Below the pieces are notes generated by a model. The model saw only the letters and a program-made list of their open reading frames with translations. It did not search any database and was not told the DNA's origin. From the NCBI GenBank assembly GCA_018262385.1, contig JAGSPQ010000207.1, positions 1 to 6,572 on the forward strand: a stretch of DNA of 6,572 nucleotides, given 5' to 3'. The stretch is from Myxococcaceae bacterium (lineage in GTDB: Bacteria; Myxococcota; Myxococcia; Myxococcales; Myxococcaceae). The number at the start of each line of letters is the position of its first letter. Positions within the stretch are counted from its first letter, which is position 1. Shown one piece after another: positions 1-6,411 of the stretch. The translations under genes and the position numbers were made by a program.

Positions 1-521
1 ATGATGAAGTCGTAGTGCGCCTCGACCTCTTTGAGCGCGTTGCGCAGCTTGAACTCGCGCCCGGCCATCGGCATCAGCGCGAGGTCGACCGTCGACATCG
101 AGAGGTTCGAGGGGACGAACTCGAGGTTCGGCAGCGCCGTCTTCTGGATGATCTCCGAGATCGGCACCTTCTTCACCAGCACGTCGACCAGGGTGCGGGG
201 GAAGTCCTCACCCTCGAAGCCGAGGCACTTGGTCGCGTGGCCTTGCGAGTCGAGGTCGACCAGCAGCACCCCGTAGCCCATCTCGGCCAGCCGCCAGGCG
301 TAGGACGTCGAGAGCGAGGTCTTCCCGGTGCCGCCCTTGAAGTTCAAGAACAGCTGCTTGCGGGTGGGGCCGATCTCCTGCGGGTAGCGGTGCAGCTTGC
401 CGCGCAGCTCCCACACGTCGGACGGGGTGAAGAAGTCCTTCTTGAGCACGCCGAGCAGCGCCTTGGGGCTCACCCCCAGCATGTCCGCGGCGACCTTCGG
501 GCTGTATTGAAGTGGATCCAT
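1..521 (-). CDS. ParA/MinD-type ATPase with N-terminal helix-turn-helix, partial (3' end beyond window)
   Basis: The first 173 codons are visible; the gene runs off the left edge. Residues about 5-45 form a small MerR-like helix-turn-helix (core DMLGVSPKALLGVLKK). A ParA-family nucleotide-binding domain follows: deviant Walker A NFKGGTGKTS at residues 60-69 (catalytic K67, signature K62), then Walker A' LLVDLDSQGH at 86-95 with D91, 24 residues after K67 as in Soj-like ParA proteins. Family knowledge: these ATPases dimerise on ATP, bind DNA non-specifically and position chromosomes, plasmids or protein complexes; many need a partner that stimulates hydrolysis. The start is the ATG at 521-519, preceded by AAAGGGA six bases upstream. 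It lies 15 bp after the stop of the HEAT-repeat gene, so the two are almost certainly co-transcribed. The ~60-residue leader before Walker A is longer than in Soj and shorter than in P1-type ParA. The family call is firm; the cargo is unknown. Confidence 0.93.
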   Translation of the reverse strand, partial: MDPLQYSPKVAADMLGVSPKALLGVLKKDFFTPSDVWELRGKLHRYPQEIGPTRKQLFLNFKGGTGKTSLSTSYAWRLAEMGYGVLLVDLDSQGHATKCLGFEGEDFPRTLVDVLVKKVPISEIIQKTALPNLEFVPSNLSMSTVDLALMPMAGREFKLRNALKEVEAHYDFI

Positions 522-527
522 GGGCAG

Positions 528-534
528 TCCCTTT
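528..534 (-). promoter_or_regulatory. Ribosome binding site of the ParA gene
   Basis: AAAGGGA on the minus strand lies six bases before the ATG of the ParA gene and begins two bases after the TGA of the upstream HEAT-repeat gene. This fixes the ParA start and makes translational coupling between the two genes plausible. Confidence 0.6.
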
Positions 535-536
535 CG

Positions 537-2024
537 TCAGGCGACGAAGTATTTGCTCCCGCGCCGAACCACCTGCCCGCGGCCTTCCAACAGGCGGCAG
601 GCGAGCAGCGTCGTCTCTTCGGCGTGGGTGAGGTGTTGGGTCAACTCGGCGAGGGTGCGGCCGCGAATCGCAGAGCGCAGCTCGACCAGCAGCGCTCCGC
701 ACAGCTTCTCGTCCACCCGCGGCGCGGCGGGAACGGCCTCGACTTCCAGCACCGCCACCCTCGCCCGGGTGGGCACGCCGACCGCGGCCGAGCGTGCGGA
801 AGGACCGTCGGCCGCCGGTTGGTTGGGCAGCTGCGCCAGCTGGCGAACCGCGCGGCGGCGGGGCGCGTCCTCCATCCCCACCACCTCCGAGACGTCGCGG
901 CCGAGCAGCTTCGACAGGCTCTCCGAGGCGGCGCGGCGCACCTTCTCTTCCGGATCCCGCATCGCCCGGAACAGCCAGGGACGGGCGGCCTCGGCGCCGC
1001 TGGCGCCCAGCACCAGCGCGGCGAGCGAGCGCACCTGCGCGTCCGAGTCGGCGATCGCCTTCTGCCCCAGCTGCAGCGCGGCCTCTCCGGTCAGCGAGAG
1101 CGCCAGCAGCGAGGCGCGGCGGCGCACCGCGCGATCCGGGTCGCTCATCGCGGCGGTCAGATGTGGGCCGGCCTGAGTCGGGTCGAGCGTCAGCAGCGCC
1201 TTGAGCGCCGAGATCCGCACGTCGGGGAACGCCGAGGTGAGCAGCGGCGCCACCACCGGCGCCCCCTGCGCCCTGGCGAAGTGGGCGAAGCTGGCGAGCA
1301 GCGCGACCAGCACCAGCGGATCGCTCTCGCCGTGCAGCGCGGCCGCCAGCGCCGGCGCCGCTGCGGGGTGACCCAGCGCCTTCAGCCGCTCGGCCGCCCG
1401 CACCCGGGACTGCGCGTCGGGGGCCGACAGCTCGCGCACCGAGAAGCCGAACAGCGTCTCTTCGGTGCGGCCCGCGAACGCCTGGGCGGTGGAGAGCGCC
1501 GAGTAGTCGGACGACTGCATCTGCAGCCGCCCCTGGGACTTCAGCTCGTTCGCCATCGCCGTCACCGGGGACGGCGATGGCACCGGCGCAGCTTCGGGCG
1601 CGCTCACCCGCGCCGCCGCGACCGGACCCTTCGCCTCGGCGCGGCGGTAGAGCACCTCGCCGCGCAGCTCGGAGATGAACCGCGCCAGATCGAACGAGTC
1701 GGGATCCGGCACCTCGTCCGACTTGTGAATCCGCGAGGCCTCCAGCATTTTTCCAATCAGCTCCGCGCGCTCGCGGCGCAGCGCCTCGACCACCTGGGCC
1801 GAGTCTTCGCGCTCGGCGTGCGCGCGGGTGGCCCGCACCTCCAATTCCGCCACCAGCCGGCGCAGCTCGATTTCCCGCTGGGCCGCGCCGCTGATGTCGT
1901 GGCGCAGGCGATCGGCTTCGGCCCGCACCGCGCGCAGATCGTTCTCGAGCTGCTGAGAGCGCGCTTCGAAGTACACGATCTTCTCCAGCGCGCTCTTCAG
2001 CAACGCTTCGGGGCGTTCATCCAT
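537..2024 (-). CDS. Coiled-coil / HEAT-repeat / winged-helix protein, partner gene of ParA
   Basis: This 495-residue cytoplasmic protein has no signal peptide or membrane helix. In order: an N-terminal coiled coil, residues about 5-105, rich in E, R, L and A heptads; a Pro/Ala-rich linker (130-158); about five to six HEAT-type (PBS-lyase-like) repeats, residues 196-375, recognisable by repeated D-P-x2-x-V-R-R-x-A-A helices (e.g. DPDRAVRRRA, DPEEKVRRAA); a second loose linker (385-435); and a C-terminal winged-helix-like fold (438-495) with TLAELTQHLT then LLEGRGQVVRRGSKYFVA. HEAT arrays bind proteins, so a scaffold or regulator is likely; the last domain suggests DNA contact (inference). It is the first gene of an operon with ParA, 15 bp apart. 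PomY of Myxococcus xanthus, partner of the ParA protein PomZ, also combines coiled coil and HEAT repeats, but domain order and length differ and orthology is not claimed. The start is taken as the ATG at 2024-2022; a TTG directly before it (2027) is an alternative. Confidence 0.85.
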   Translation of the reverse strand: MDERPEALLKSALEKIVYFEARSQQLENDLRAVRAEADRLRHDISGAAQREIELRRLVAELEVRATRAHAEREDSAQVVEALRRERAELIGKMLEASRIHKSDEVPDPDSFDLARFISELRGEVLYRRAEAKGPVAAARVSAPEAAPVPSPSPVTAMANELKSQGRLQMQSSDYSALSTAQAFAGRTEETLFGFSVRELSAPDAQSRVRAAERLKALGHPAAAPALAAALHGESDPLVLVALLASFAHFARAQGAPVVAPLLTSAFPDVRISALKALLTLDPTQAGPHLTAAMSDPDRAVRRRASLLALSLTGEAALQLGQKAIADSDAQVRSLAALVLGASGAEAARPWLFRAMRDPEEKVRRAASESLSKLLGRDVSEVVGMEDAPRRRAVRQLAQLPNQPAADGPSARSAAVGVPTRARVAVLEVEAVPAAPRVDEKLCGALLVELRSAIRGRTLAELTQHLTHAEETTLLACRLLEGRGQVVRRGSKYFVA

Positions 2025-2036
2025 CAAGGAATTTGC

Positions 2037-2042
2037 GTCCTC
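2037..2042 (-). promoter_or_regulatory. Strong ribosome binding site of the HEAT-repeat gene
   Basis: GGAGGA on the minus strand lies 12 bases before the ATG at 2024 but 9 bases before the in-frame TTG at 2027. The spacing is better for TTG, so the protein may carry one extra N-terminal Met. This is the only strong Shine-Dalgarno sequence near this start. Confidence 0.55.
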
Positions 2043-2105
2043 CGCCAGGCCATGCGATCGACTTTGAAGAGTACAGACCTGTAGCGGCCTGTCTCCTTTT
2101 TGACC

Positions 2106-2141
2106 GGCGCGGAACCTAGTCGCCCCACTTGTCGTTGTAAA
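2106..2141 (-). promoter_or_regulatory. Candidate sigma-70-type promoter for the HEAT-repeat/ParA operon
   Basis: On the minus strand TTTACA (2141-2136, five of six matches to the -35 consensus) is followed after exactly 17 bases by TAGGTT (2118-2113, three of six matches to the -10 consensus, including T1, A2 and T6). Transcription would begin near 2106, giving a leader of about 80 bases that contains the GGAGGA ribosome binding site. The stretch is clearly less GC-rich than the coding DNA around it. Predicted by eye only. Confidence 0.4.
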
Positions 2142-2308
2142 CCCGCGTAAAAACAGGGCTTATTGCCCACGCCCGGCCGACGCCGCCAGGGCCGAATTCT
2201 CGGCTCCGCAGCGATTTGTGGCCGCCCGCCGCGAAGCGGGCGAGGGCGAGGTGCTACCCTTCGCGGGCGCAGCGTCCAGGGCAGGTCACCTCGCAGCGGG
2301 GCATCGCG

Positions 2309-4501
2309 ATGAGCGAAACGTTCGGTGGGTGGGAGCTGCTGACGCGGCTTGGCCAGAATGAGCTGGGTGAAACGCACCTCGCGCTGCGGCGCGCTGATCA
2401 GCGCCAGGCGGTGCTCAAGCGCTTCAGCCCCAACCTCCACAGCGACCCTACTTTCTACGAGCCGCTGAAGAACGAGCTGCAGCTCGCCTCGACGCTCGCG
2501 CACCCGGCGGCCGCGGGGGTGATCGAGCAGGGCGAGCTCGACGGCGTCGCCTACGTCGCGTTCGAGCACGTCGATGGCCTCTCGCTGGCGCAGCTGGAAG
2601 AGCGGGCCCGGGCGACGAACGGGTGGCCGCTCTCGATCGGCCGCGCGGTGGAGTTGATCCGGCCGGTGCTCGACGCGCTCAGCGCCGCGCACCAGCTGAC
2701 TGCGCCGCTGCTGCACCGCGATCTGATCCCCGAGAACGTGCGGGTGACCTGCGAAGGGCGGGTGGTGGTGACCGACTTCGGCCTCGGCCGGGCCCGGCTG
2801 CGCGCCGGCCGCGGCACCGACGGGATGCGGCGGGCCTGCGTCTCTCCCGAGCAGGCGCGCGGACACGCGACCGACGCGCGCAGCGAAGTCTTCGCCGCCG
2901 GGCTGATGCTGTTCGAGCTGGTCTGCGGCCGGCTGCCGGCGCAGGGCGGGCCGGGCGAGGTCATCTCGCGGATCGCCACCGGCGAGCTCGACGCTCCGCT
3001 CGCGGTCAACCCGGCGCTCGACCCCGGCGCGGTCGCGGTGCTCGAGCGCGCGCTGGCGGTTCGCCCCGAAGCGCGCTTCGGCTCCGCGCGGGAGTTCTTC
3101 GACGCGCTCGCGCCGTGGGCCGCCCAGCGCGGGGAAGAGCCGCTGGCCGCCTGGGTCACCCGGCTCGACGGAGTGAAGGTCCCGCCGCCTCCTCCGCCCG
3201 CGCCGCCGCCGAAAGCAGCGGAGCAGGTGGCGGCCGCGCCGGTCGCGGCGGAGAATCGCGCCCCCAGCTTCCCGCGGGCCCGACGGGCGGCGCTGTTCAG
3301 CGCTGCGCTGTTCTTCGCGGCGCTGATCGCGAGCCAGGTGGTGGACCCGCGGGCGCTGATCGGCGGCACCCCGGAAGCGCTGATCCCCTCTGGCCGGACG
3401 CTCGAGCTGACCTCGATTCCTTCCGGCGCACAGGTCTTCGTCGACGGCGTTCCCCAGGAGCGCCGCACCCCGCTCACCCTCCACATCCCGAAGGACGAGC
3501 TGCGCAACGTGGTGCTGAAGAAGCAGGGCTTCGGCGCGTGGAGCGGCCACATCTCCAACCTGCGCAAGCTGGAGGTGACGCTCGTCACCGGCGAGCTGGT
3601 CGAGGACCGCTACGAGGGCTCCCGCCCAGGGACGCCAGGCCGGCCCGAGCCGGTCGAGGTGGTGACCCAGGTCGCGCCCGCTCCGATCGTGGAGGAGCCG
3701 CCAAAGCCGGAGGTGGTCTTCGACGCCGAGGCGCCGCCGCTGGAGGTGGTGCTGACCGCGGCGCACAGCGTGAACGGAGATCTGGGGCCGACGATCGACA
3801 TCGGCGCCGGCGCGGTGGGCTCGCTGAGCGAAGGAGCGACGCTGTACGTCAACCCCACGGCTCAGGCCTACAGCAAGAACATGGTCGCCCGGGCGGGAGG
3901 GCGGCCCAACTCTTCCCCGACGTCGATGTTCCAGAACAGCGGAGGGCTCGGCGGGTTCCGGGTGATCAACCTGTTCGCGCTGAAGAACAGCGGCGGCGCG
4001 ATCGAGGTGCTCGACCTCAGCAAGCCGGTCACCTTCCCCACCGGCGGGCAGTACCACCTGTTCAGCCCGACCGAGAGCGGAGACCAGGTCACCCACTCCG
4101 CCTTCGTGAAGCTGAACGACGAGTCGATTCCGCTCACCGCCGGCAACCTGCTGCGGGTGAATCAAGACGACAGCTTCCTCATCCGCGTGCTCTCGCCCAA
4201 GGTGACCTACCGCCTCGAGCTCACCCGCGCCGACGGGTCCGCCGGGCCGCTGCCGCCGGTGCTGATCTCGATGCGCCCCGACGCGGACATGACCAACCTC
4301 CCCGAAGGGCTTCACCAGAACTCGCTGCGTCTCGACGGCCAGCCGCTGCTGTCGGGGCAGGCGCTGCTCGGGCCGGGAAAGCACCTGATCAGCGGCGCCC
4401 GCAACGTCTGGTTCACCATCCTCACCGCCCAGGGCGTCGTGCCCCCGGACGTGAAGCTCTCGGTTCACCTGGCCTCAGCGAAGAAGAAGCAGCTCCGCTA
4501 G
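2309..4501 (+). CDS. Transmembrane Ser/Thr-kinase-like protein with PEGA domain, catalytically degenerate
   Basis: A 730-residue protein. Residues about 8-270 are a Hanks-type kinase fold: nucleotide loop LGQNELGETHLA (14-25), lysine K37 in AVLKRF, helix-C E56, catalytic loop HRDLIPEN (136-143, D138 and N143 kept), DFG at 156-158, SPE at 179-181, and a late conserved Arg around 252-256. Departures: the HRDLKPEN Lys is Ile140, the central loop Gly is Asn17, and the helix-F Asp is Glu193. A Pro-rich linker (292-301), Arg cluster (323-326) and one membrane helix (327-345) put the kinase in the cytoplasm and the rest outside the inner membrane. A PEGA domain follows (about 365-427, core SIPSGAQVFVDG), then a Pro-rich spacer (439-470) and about 250 residues I do not recognise. 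The start is the ATG at 2309, seven bases after a weak AGCGGGG; upstream in-frame codons give no kinase-like residues. Such receptors are abundant in myxobacteria; ligand and targets are unknown. Confidence 0.9.
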   Translation: MSETFGGWELLTRLGQNELGETHLALRRADQRQAVLKRFSPNLHSDPTFYEPLKNELQLASTLAHPAAAGVIEQGELDGVAYVAFEHVDGLSLAQLEERARATNGWPLSIGRAVELIRPVLDALSAAHQLTAPLLHRDLIPENVRVTCEGRVVVTDFGLGRARLRAGRGTDGMRRACVSPEQARGHATDARSEVFAAGLMLFELVCGRLPAQGGPGEVISRIATGELDAPLAVNPALDPGAVAVLERALAVRPEARFGSAREFFDALAPWAAQRGEEPLAAWVTRLDGVKVPPPPPPAPPPKAAEQVAAAPVAAENRAPSFPRARRAALFSAALFFAALIASQVVDPRALIGGTPEALIPSGRTLELTSIPSGAQVFVDGVPQERRTPLTLHIPKDELRNVVLKKQGFGAWSGHISNLRKLEVTLVTGELVEDRYEGSRPGTPGRPEPVEVVTQVAPAPIVEEPPKPEVVFDAEAPPLEVVLTAAHSVNGDLGPTIDIGAGAVGSLSEGATLYVNPTAQAYSKNMVARAGGRPNSSPTSMFQNSGGLGGFRVINLFALKNSGGAIEVLDLSKPVTFPTGGQYHLFSPTESGDQVTHSAFVKLNDESIPLTAGNLLRVNQDDSFLIRVLSPKVTYRLELTRADGSAGPLPPVLISMRPDADMTNLPEGLHQNSLRLDGQPLLSGQALLGPGKHLISGARNVWFTILTAQGVVPPDVKLSVHLASAKKKQLR

Positions 4502-5074
4502 CTGGCGGTCGAAGGTCTCCACGTCGGTGAACAGCCGGCCGTGGATTCCGACTGCACTCGCGCCATCGGCATAGCTCTGGACGTCGTCGAAGAACGCTGC
4601 CCGCTCGGGCGCCACCTGAAGCCGCTTCAGCGCCGTCCGGTAGAGCGCGGGCGCGGGCTTCATCAGCCCCTCCTCGTACGAGAGGACGAGCGCGTCGAAC
4701 TTCTCCAGCACCGGCAGCTGCGGCCGCAGCGGCTCGAAGTGGAGGTCGTGGGTGTTCGACAGCAGGCACAGCTTGAACTGGCCGACCAGCGACTCGACCC
4801 GCTTCACCATCGGGACGTTGATCTGGAAGTGGCTGTTCCACAGCTCGACGAACTGCTCCTCGGACAGCTCGCCGCCCAGCGCCTGCTGCAGCTCGAGCCG
4901 CAGCGCCTGGCCCGGCAGCCGGCCGGTGTTGGTGCGCTCCCAGACGTCCTTCTCGATCCGCGCCTTCATCGAGGCGGGGGTGGTGTGGAACGCCTGCGCC
5001 ATCTTCTCGAACAGCAGGGCGTTGTCGTGGAAGACGAGGACGTTGCCGAGATCGAGGATCAGCGCTTCGAGCAT
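4475..5074 (-). CDS. HAD-superfamily (subclass IA) phosphatase, YihX-like
   Basis: A 199-residue soluble protein, about the size of E. coli YihX (an alpha-D-glucose-1-phosphatase). All four HAD motifs are visible: motif I LILDLGNVLV with nucleophile D8 (the DxGN form typical of YihX-like proteins rather than DxD), motif II LLSNT with S106, motif III K139 in GLMKPAP, and motif IV FFDD with D163/D164. An alpha-helical cap lies at about 15-90. Family knowledge predicts Mg-dependent hydrolysis of a small phosphate ester, perhaps a sugar phosphate; the exact substrate cannot be read from sequence. The start is the ATG at 5074-5072, directly before motif I; no clear Shine-Dalgarno was seen. The gene begins 20 bp after the stop of the PLD-like gene, so it is probably the second gene of that operon. 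Its last 27 bp overlap the end of the kinase-like gene on the opposite strand, and its Leu-rich tail is encoded opposite that gene's Lys-rich tail. Confidence 0.9.
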   Translation of the reverse strand: MLEALILDLGNVLVFHDNALLFEKMAQAFHTTPASMKARIEKDVWERTNTGRLPGQALRLELQQALGGELSEEQFVELWNSHFQINVPMVKRVESLVGQFKLCLLSNTHDLHFEPLRPQLPVLEKFDALVLSYEEGLMKPAPALYRTALKRLQVAPERAAFFDDVQSYADGASAVGIHGRLFTDVETFDRQLAELLLLR

Positions 5075-5094
5075 GATTTCAGGATTTCTAACAG

Positions 5095-5706
5095 CTACCG
5101 CCGCAGCCGGCGCGTGCGGCCCAGCACCACGTCGGAGCCGCCCTTCGCCTTTCGCCCCCGCCCCTTCGCCGGCCCGGGGCCGATCGGATCCGGACAGAGC
5201 GCGTGCAGGCGGCAGGTGCGGCAGGAGACCCCGCTCCAGACCTGCTCGTAGAGCGCGGTCACCCGGTCGAGGGTGTCGAAGTCCTCGGTGACGAAGCCGA
5301 CCTCGAAGTTGCGGTTGTCCTTGTGCTTGGCCCCCAGCCCCGCGCCGGTGAGGTTCGCGCTGCCGAGGTAGAGCCAGGCGCCGTCGATCCGCACGCACTT
5401 GAAGTGCACCCGGGGGCAGATCTTCAGCGTCATCTGACTGCGCAGCAGCGCCGGCCGCGCGTCGAACGCCTGGCGAAACGGCCGGCTGGGCAGCTCGGCG
5501 TGGAGCAGCCGCACCTCGACCCCCTTCTTCACCAGCGCGTTGAACAGCTCGACGATCGGCCGGAAGCGCCCGTCTTCTCCCTCCAGCAGCATCGCCTTCA
5601 CGTTGGCGGTGGAGATCCACACCGACTCGCGCGCCTCGCGCATCCGCCGCACCACCTCGCGGCCGAGCGCCTCTCCCTCCAGGAACTGGGCCTCGAGCGC
5701 GCGCAC
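5095..5706 (-). CDS. Single-HKD phospholipase D/nuclease-superfamily protein with C-terminal Cys/His cluster
   Basis: About 203 residues from the GTG at 5706-5704. Residues 9-70 form the first half of a PLD fold (VWISTANVK, then LFNALVKKGVEVRLLHA). The catalytic HKD motif is HFKCVRID, residues 101-108 (H101, K103, D108), followed by LYLGSANLTGAG (S116, N118). Only one HKD motif is present, so the enzyme should act as a dimer, as Nuc and BfiI do; the superfamily includes nucleases and phospholipid enzymes. After the fold comes SCRTCRLHALCP (161-172), with C162, C165, H168 and C171 spaced every third residue, then a Gly/Arg/Lys-rich basic tail (176-203). The tail and cluster favour nucleic-acid binding over lipid (inference). 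No signal peptide. The start is uncertain: no in-frame ATG lies downstream of the divergent gene's start, and the ATG near 5803 would overlap that gene. It leads a probable two-gene operon with the HAD phosphatase. Confidence 0.82.
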   Translation of the reverse strand: MRALEAQFLEGEALGREVVRRMREARESVWISTANVKAMLLEGEDGRFRPIVELFNALVKKGVEVRLLHAELPSRPFRQAFDARPALLRSQMTLKICPRVHFKCVRIDGAWLYLGSANLTGAGLGAKHKDNRNFEVGFVTEDFDTLDRVTALYEQVWSGVSCRTCRLHALCPDPIGPGPAKGRGRKAKGGSDVVLGRTRRLRR

Positions 5707-5755
5707 GGTGAGTGAGGACTTACCATCGCCGATGCCGATCCGGCTCGAACCGCTG

Positions 5756-5761
5756 GTAGGT
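5756..5761 (+). promoter_or_regulatory. Candidate -10 element upstream of the B3/4-domain gene
   Basis: TAGGTT ends 11 bases before the GTG start, so transcription would begin only about five bases upstream of it and the mRNA would be nearly leaderless. The hexamer and the bases after it (TAGGTTCGCGCC) closely match the -10 candidate of the HEAT/ParA operon (TAGGTTCCGCGCC). No good -35 was found 17 bases upstream, so this is weak. Confidence 0.22.
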
Positions 5762-5772
5762 TCGCGCCTCCC

Positions 5773-6411
5773 GTGCCCCTTGCGCTGAACATCGAGCCGC
5801 ATCCTCTGCTCGACGCGGCGGCGTTCACCGCCGTCTTCCCCCGGCCGCTGGGCTCGATGGGCGAGACGAACCTGCCGGCGCTGCTGTCGGCCACCGCCGC
5901 GGCCCCGCTGCAGTCGAGCGACGAGGTGCGGGCCGCGGTGCGAGACCTGCTGCGCCACGGCGGCTACAAGCCGACCGGCCGGGGCAAGCCGGCCAGCGAG
6001 TACCTGATCCGCGCCGTCACCGAAGGAGCGCTCTCCTCGATCAACCCCGCGGTCGACGCCTGCAACGTGGTCTCGCTCCACTCCGGCCTGCCGATCAGCG
6101 TGGTGGATCTCGATCGCGCCCGGCCGCCGTTCAAGATTGCGGTCGCTCCGGCGCAGACCACCTACGTCTTCAACGCCTCCGGGCAGAGCATCGACGTCGA
6201 GGGCCTGCTGTGCCTGTTCGACGCCGACGGGGCCTGTGCCAACGCGGTCAAGGATGCCCAGCGGACCAAGACCACCCCCGAGACCACCCGCACCTTGAGT
6301 GTAATCTGGGGTTGCAAAACGCTCGGCGACCGGACGGCGCAGACCCTCGGCTGGTACCGCGCGCTGCTCAGCGGGCTCGGCGCGACGACGGAAGTGCTCG
6401 TAACGGCTTAA
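5773..6411 (+). CDS. Free-standing B3/4-domain protein (PheRS beta-subunit-like domain)
   Basis: A 212-residue soluble protein. Residues about 55-200 match the B3/4 domain found in the phenylalanyl-tRNA synthetase beta subunit and in stand-alone COG3382-type proteins. The central signature is visible: SEYLIRAVTEGALSSINP (75-92), VDACNVVSLHSGLPISVVD (94-112) and DLDR (112-115), then a beta-rich region and QRTKTTPETTRTL near residue 163 onwards, ending in an amphipathic helix GWYRALLSGLG. In PheRS this domain carries the editing site that removes mischarged Tyr from tRNA(Phe). The stand-alone versions are little characterised, so a trans-editing or amino-acid-binding role is only inference. The start is the GTG at 5773; no in-frame ATG precedes the conserved region except Met29. 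It is transcribed divergently from the PLD-like gene across 66 bp. The stop is TAA at 6409-6411. Confidence 0.82.
   Translation: MPLALNIEPHPLLDAAAFTAVFPRPLGSMGETNLPALLSATAAAPLQSSDEVRAAVRDLLRHGGYKPTGRGKPASEYLIRAVTEGALSSINPAVDACNVVSLHSGLPISVVDLDRARPPFKIAVAPAQTTYVFNASGQSIDVEGLLCLFDADGACANAVKDAQRTKTTPETTRTLSVIWGCKTLGDRTAQTLGWYRALLSGLGATTEVLVTA

Larger units (their letters stand above)
2025..2308. other. Divergent intergenic control region
   Basis: These 284 bp separate the minus-strand HEAT/ParA operon from the plus-strand kinase-like gene and must hold promoters for both. The left half (about 2060-2165) is relatively AT-rich and carries the minus-strand promoter candidate plus the near-palindrome ACAGACCTGT (2073-2082), with a second CCTGT copy at 2088-2092. 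The right half is GC-rich and contains a seven-base inverted repeat (CGCCCGC/GCGGGCG, 2223-2242, six-base loop). On the plus strand TACCCT at 2255-2260 could be a -10 element for the kinase-like gene, but no -35 of good quality lies 16-18 bases upstream. No small gene with a ribosome binding site was found here. Confidence 0.5.

Noticed and set aside
208..702. Minus-strand open frame across the ParA/HEAT junction
   Set aside because: It is out of frame with both genes, whose Walker and HEAT motifs define the true frames.
1..2024. Naming the pair pomZ/pomY
   Set aside because: Domain types agree, but gene order, length and the C-terminal winged helix differ and ParA is truncated, so orthology cannot be shown here.
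15..2084. Long open frame of 689 codons on the plus strand opposite the ParA and HEAT genes
   Set aside because: Arg/Gln/His-rich shadow sequence without domains; it spans two real minus-strand genes and their gap.
2223..2242. GC-rich hairpin upstream of the kinase-like gene as a terminator or riboswitch
   Set aside because: No T run follows and no riboswitch core is recognisable; seven-base inverted repeats are expected by chance in such GC-rich DNA.
2024..4468. Long open frame of 814 codons on the minus strand opposite the kinase-like gene
   Set aside because: Its product is an Arg/His/Gln/Gly-rich low-complexity sequence with no domain, typical of the antisense frame of GC-rich coding DNA; the plus-strand frame has clear kinase and PEGA motifs.
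2623..4530. Second plus-strand open frame of 635 codons overlapping the kinase-like gene
   Set aside because: Composed mostly of Arg, Ala, Gly and Pro; a frame-shifted shadow of the real gene.
5075..6081. N-terminal extension of the PLD-like gene up to 6081, and of the HAD gene up to 5620
   Set aside because: The extra residues are low-complexity shadows that overlap the divergent B3/4 gene or the PLD gene; conserved folds begin at 5706 and 5074.
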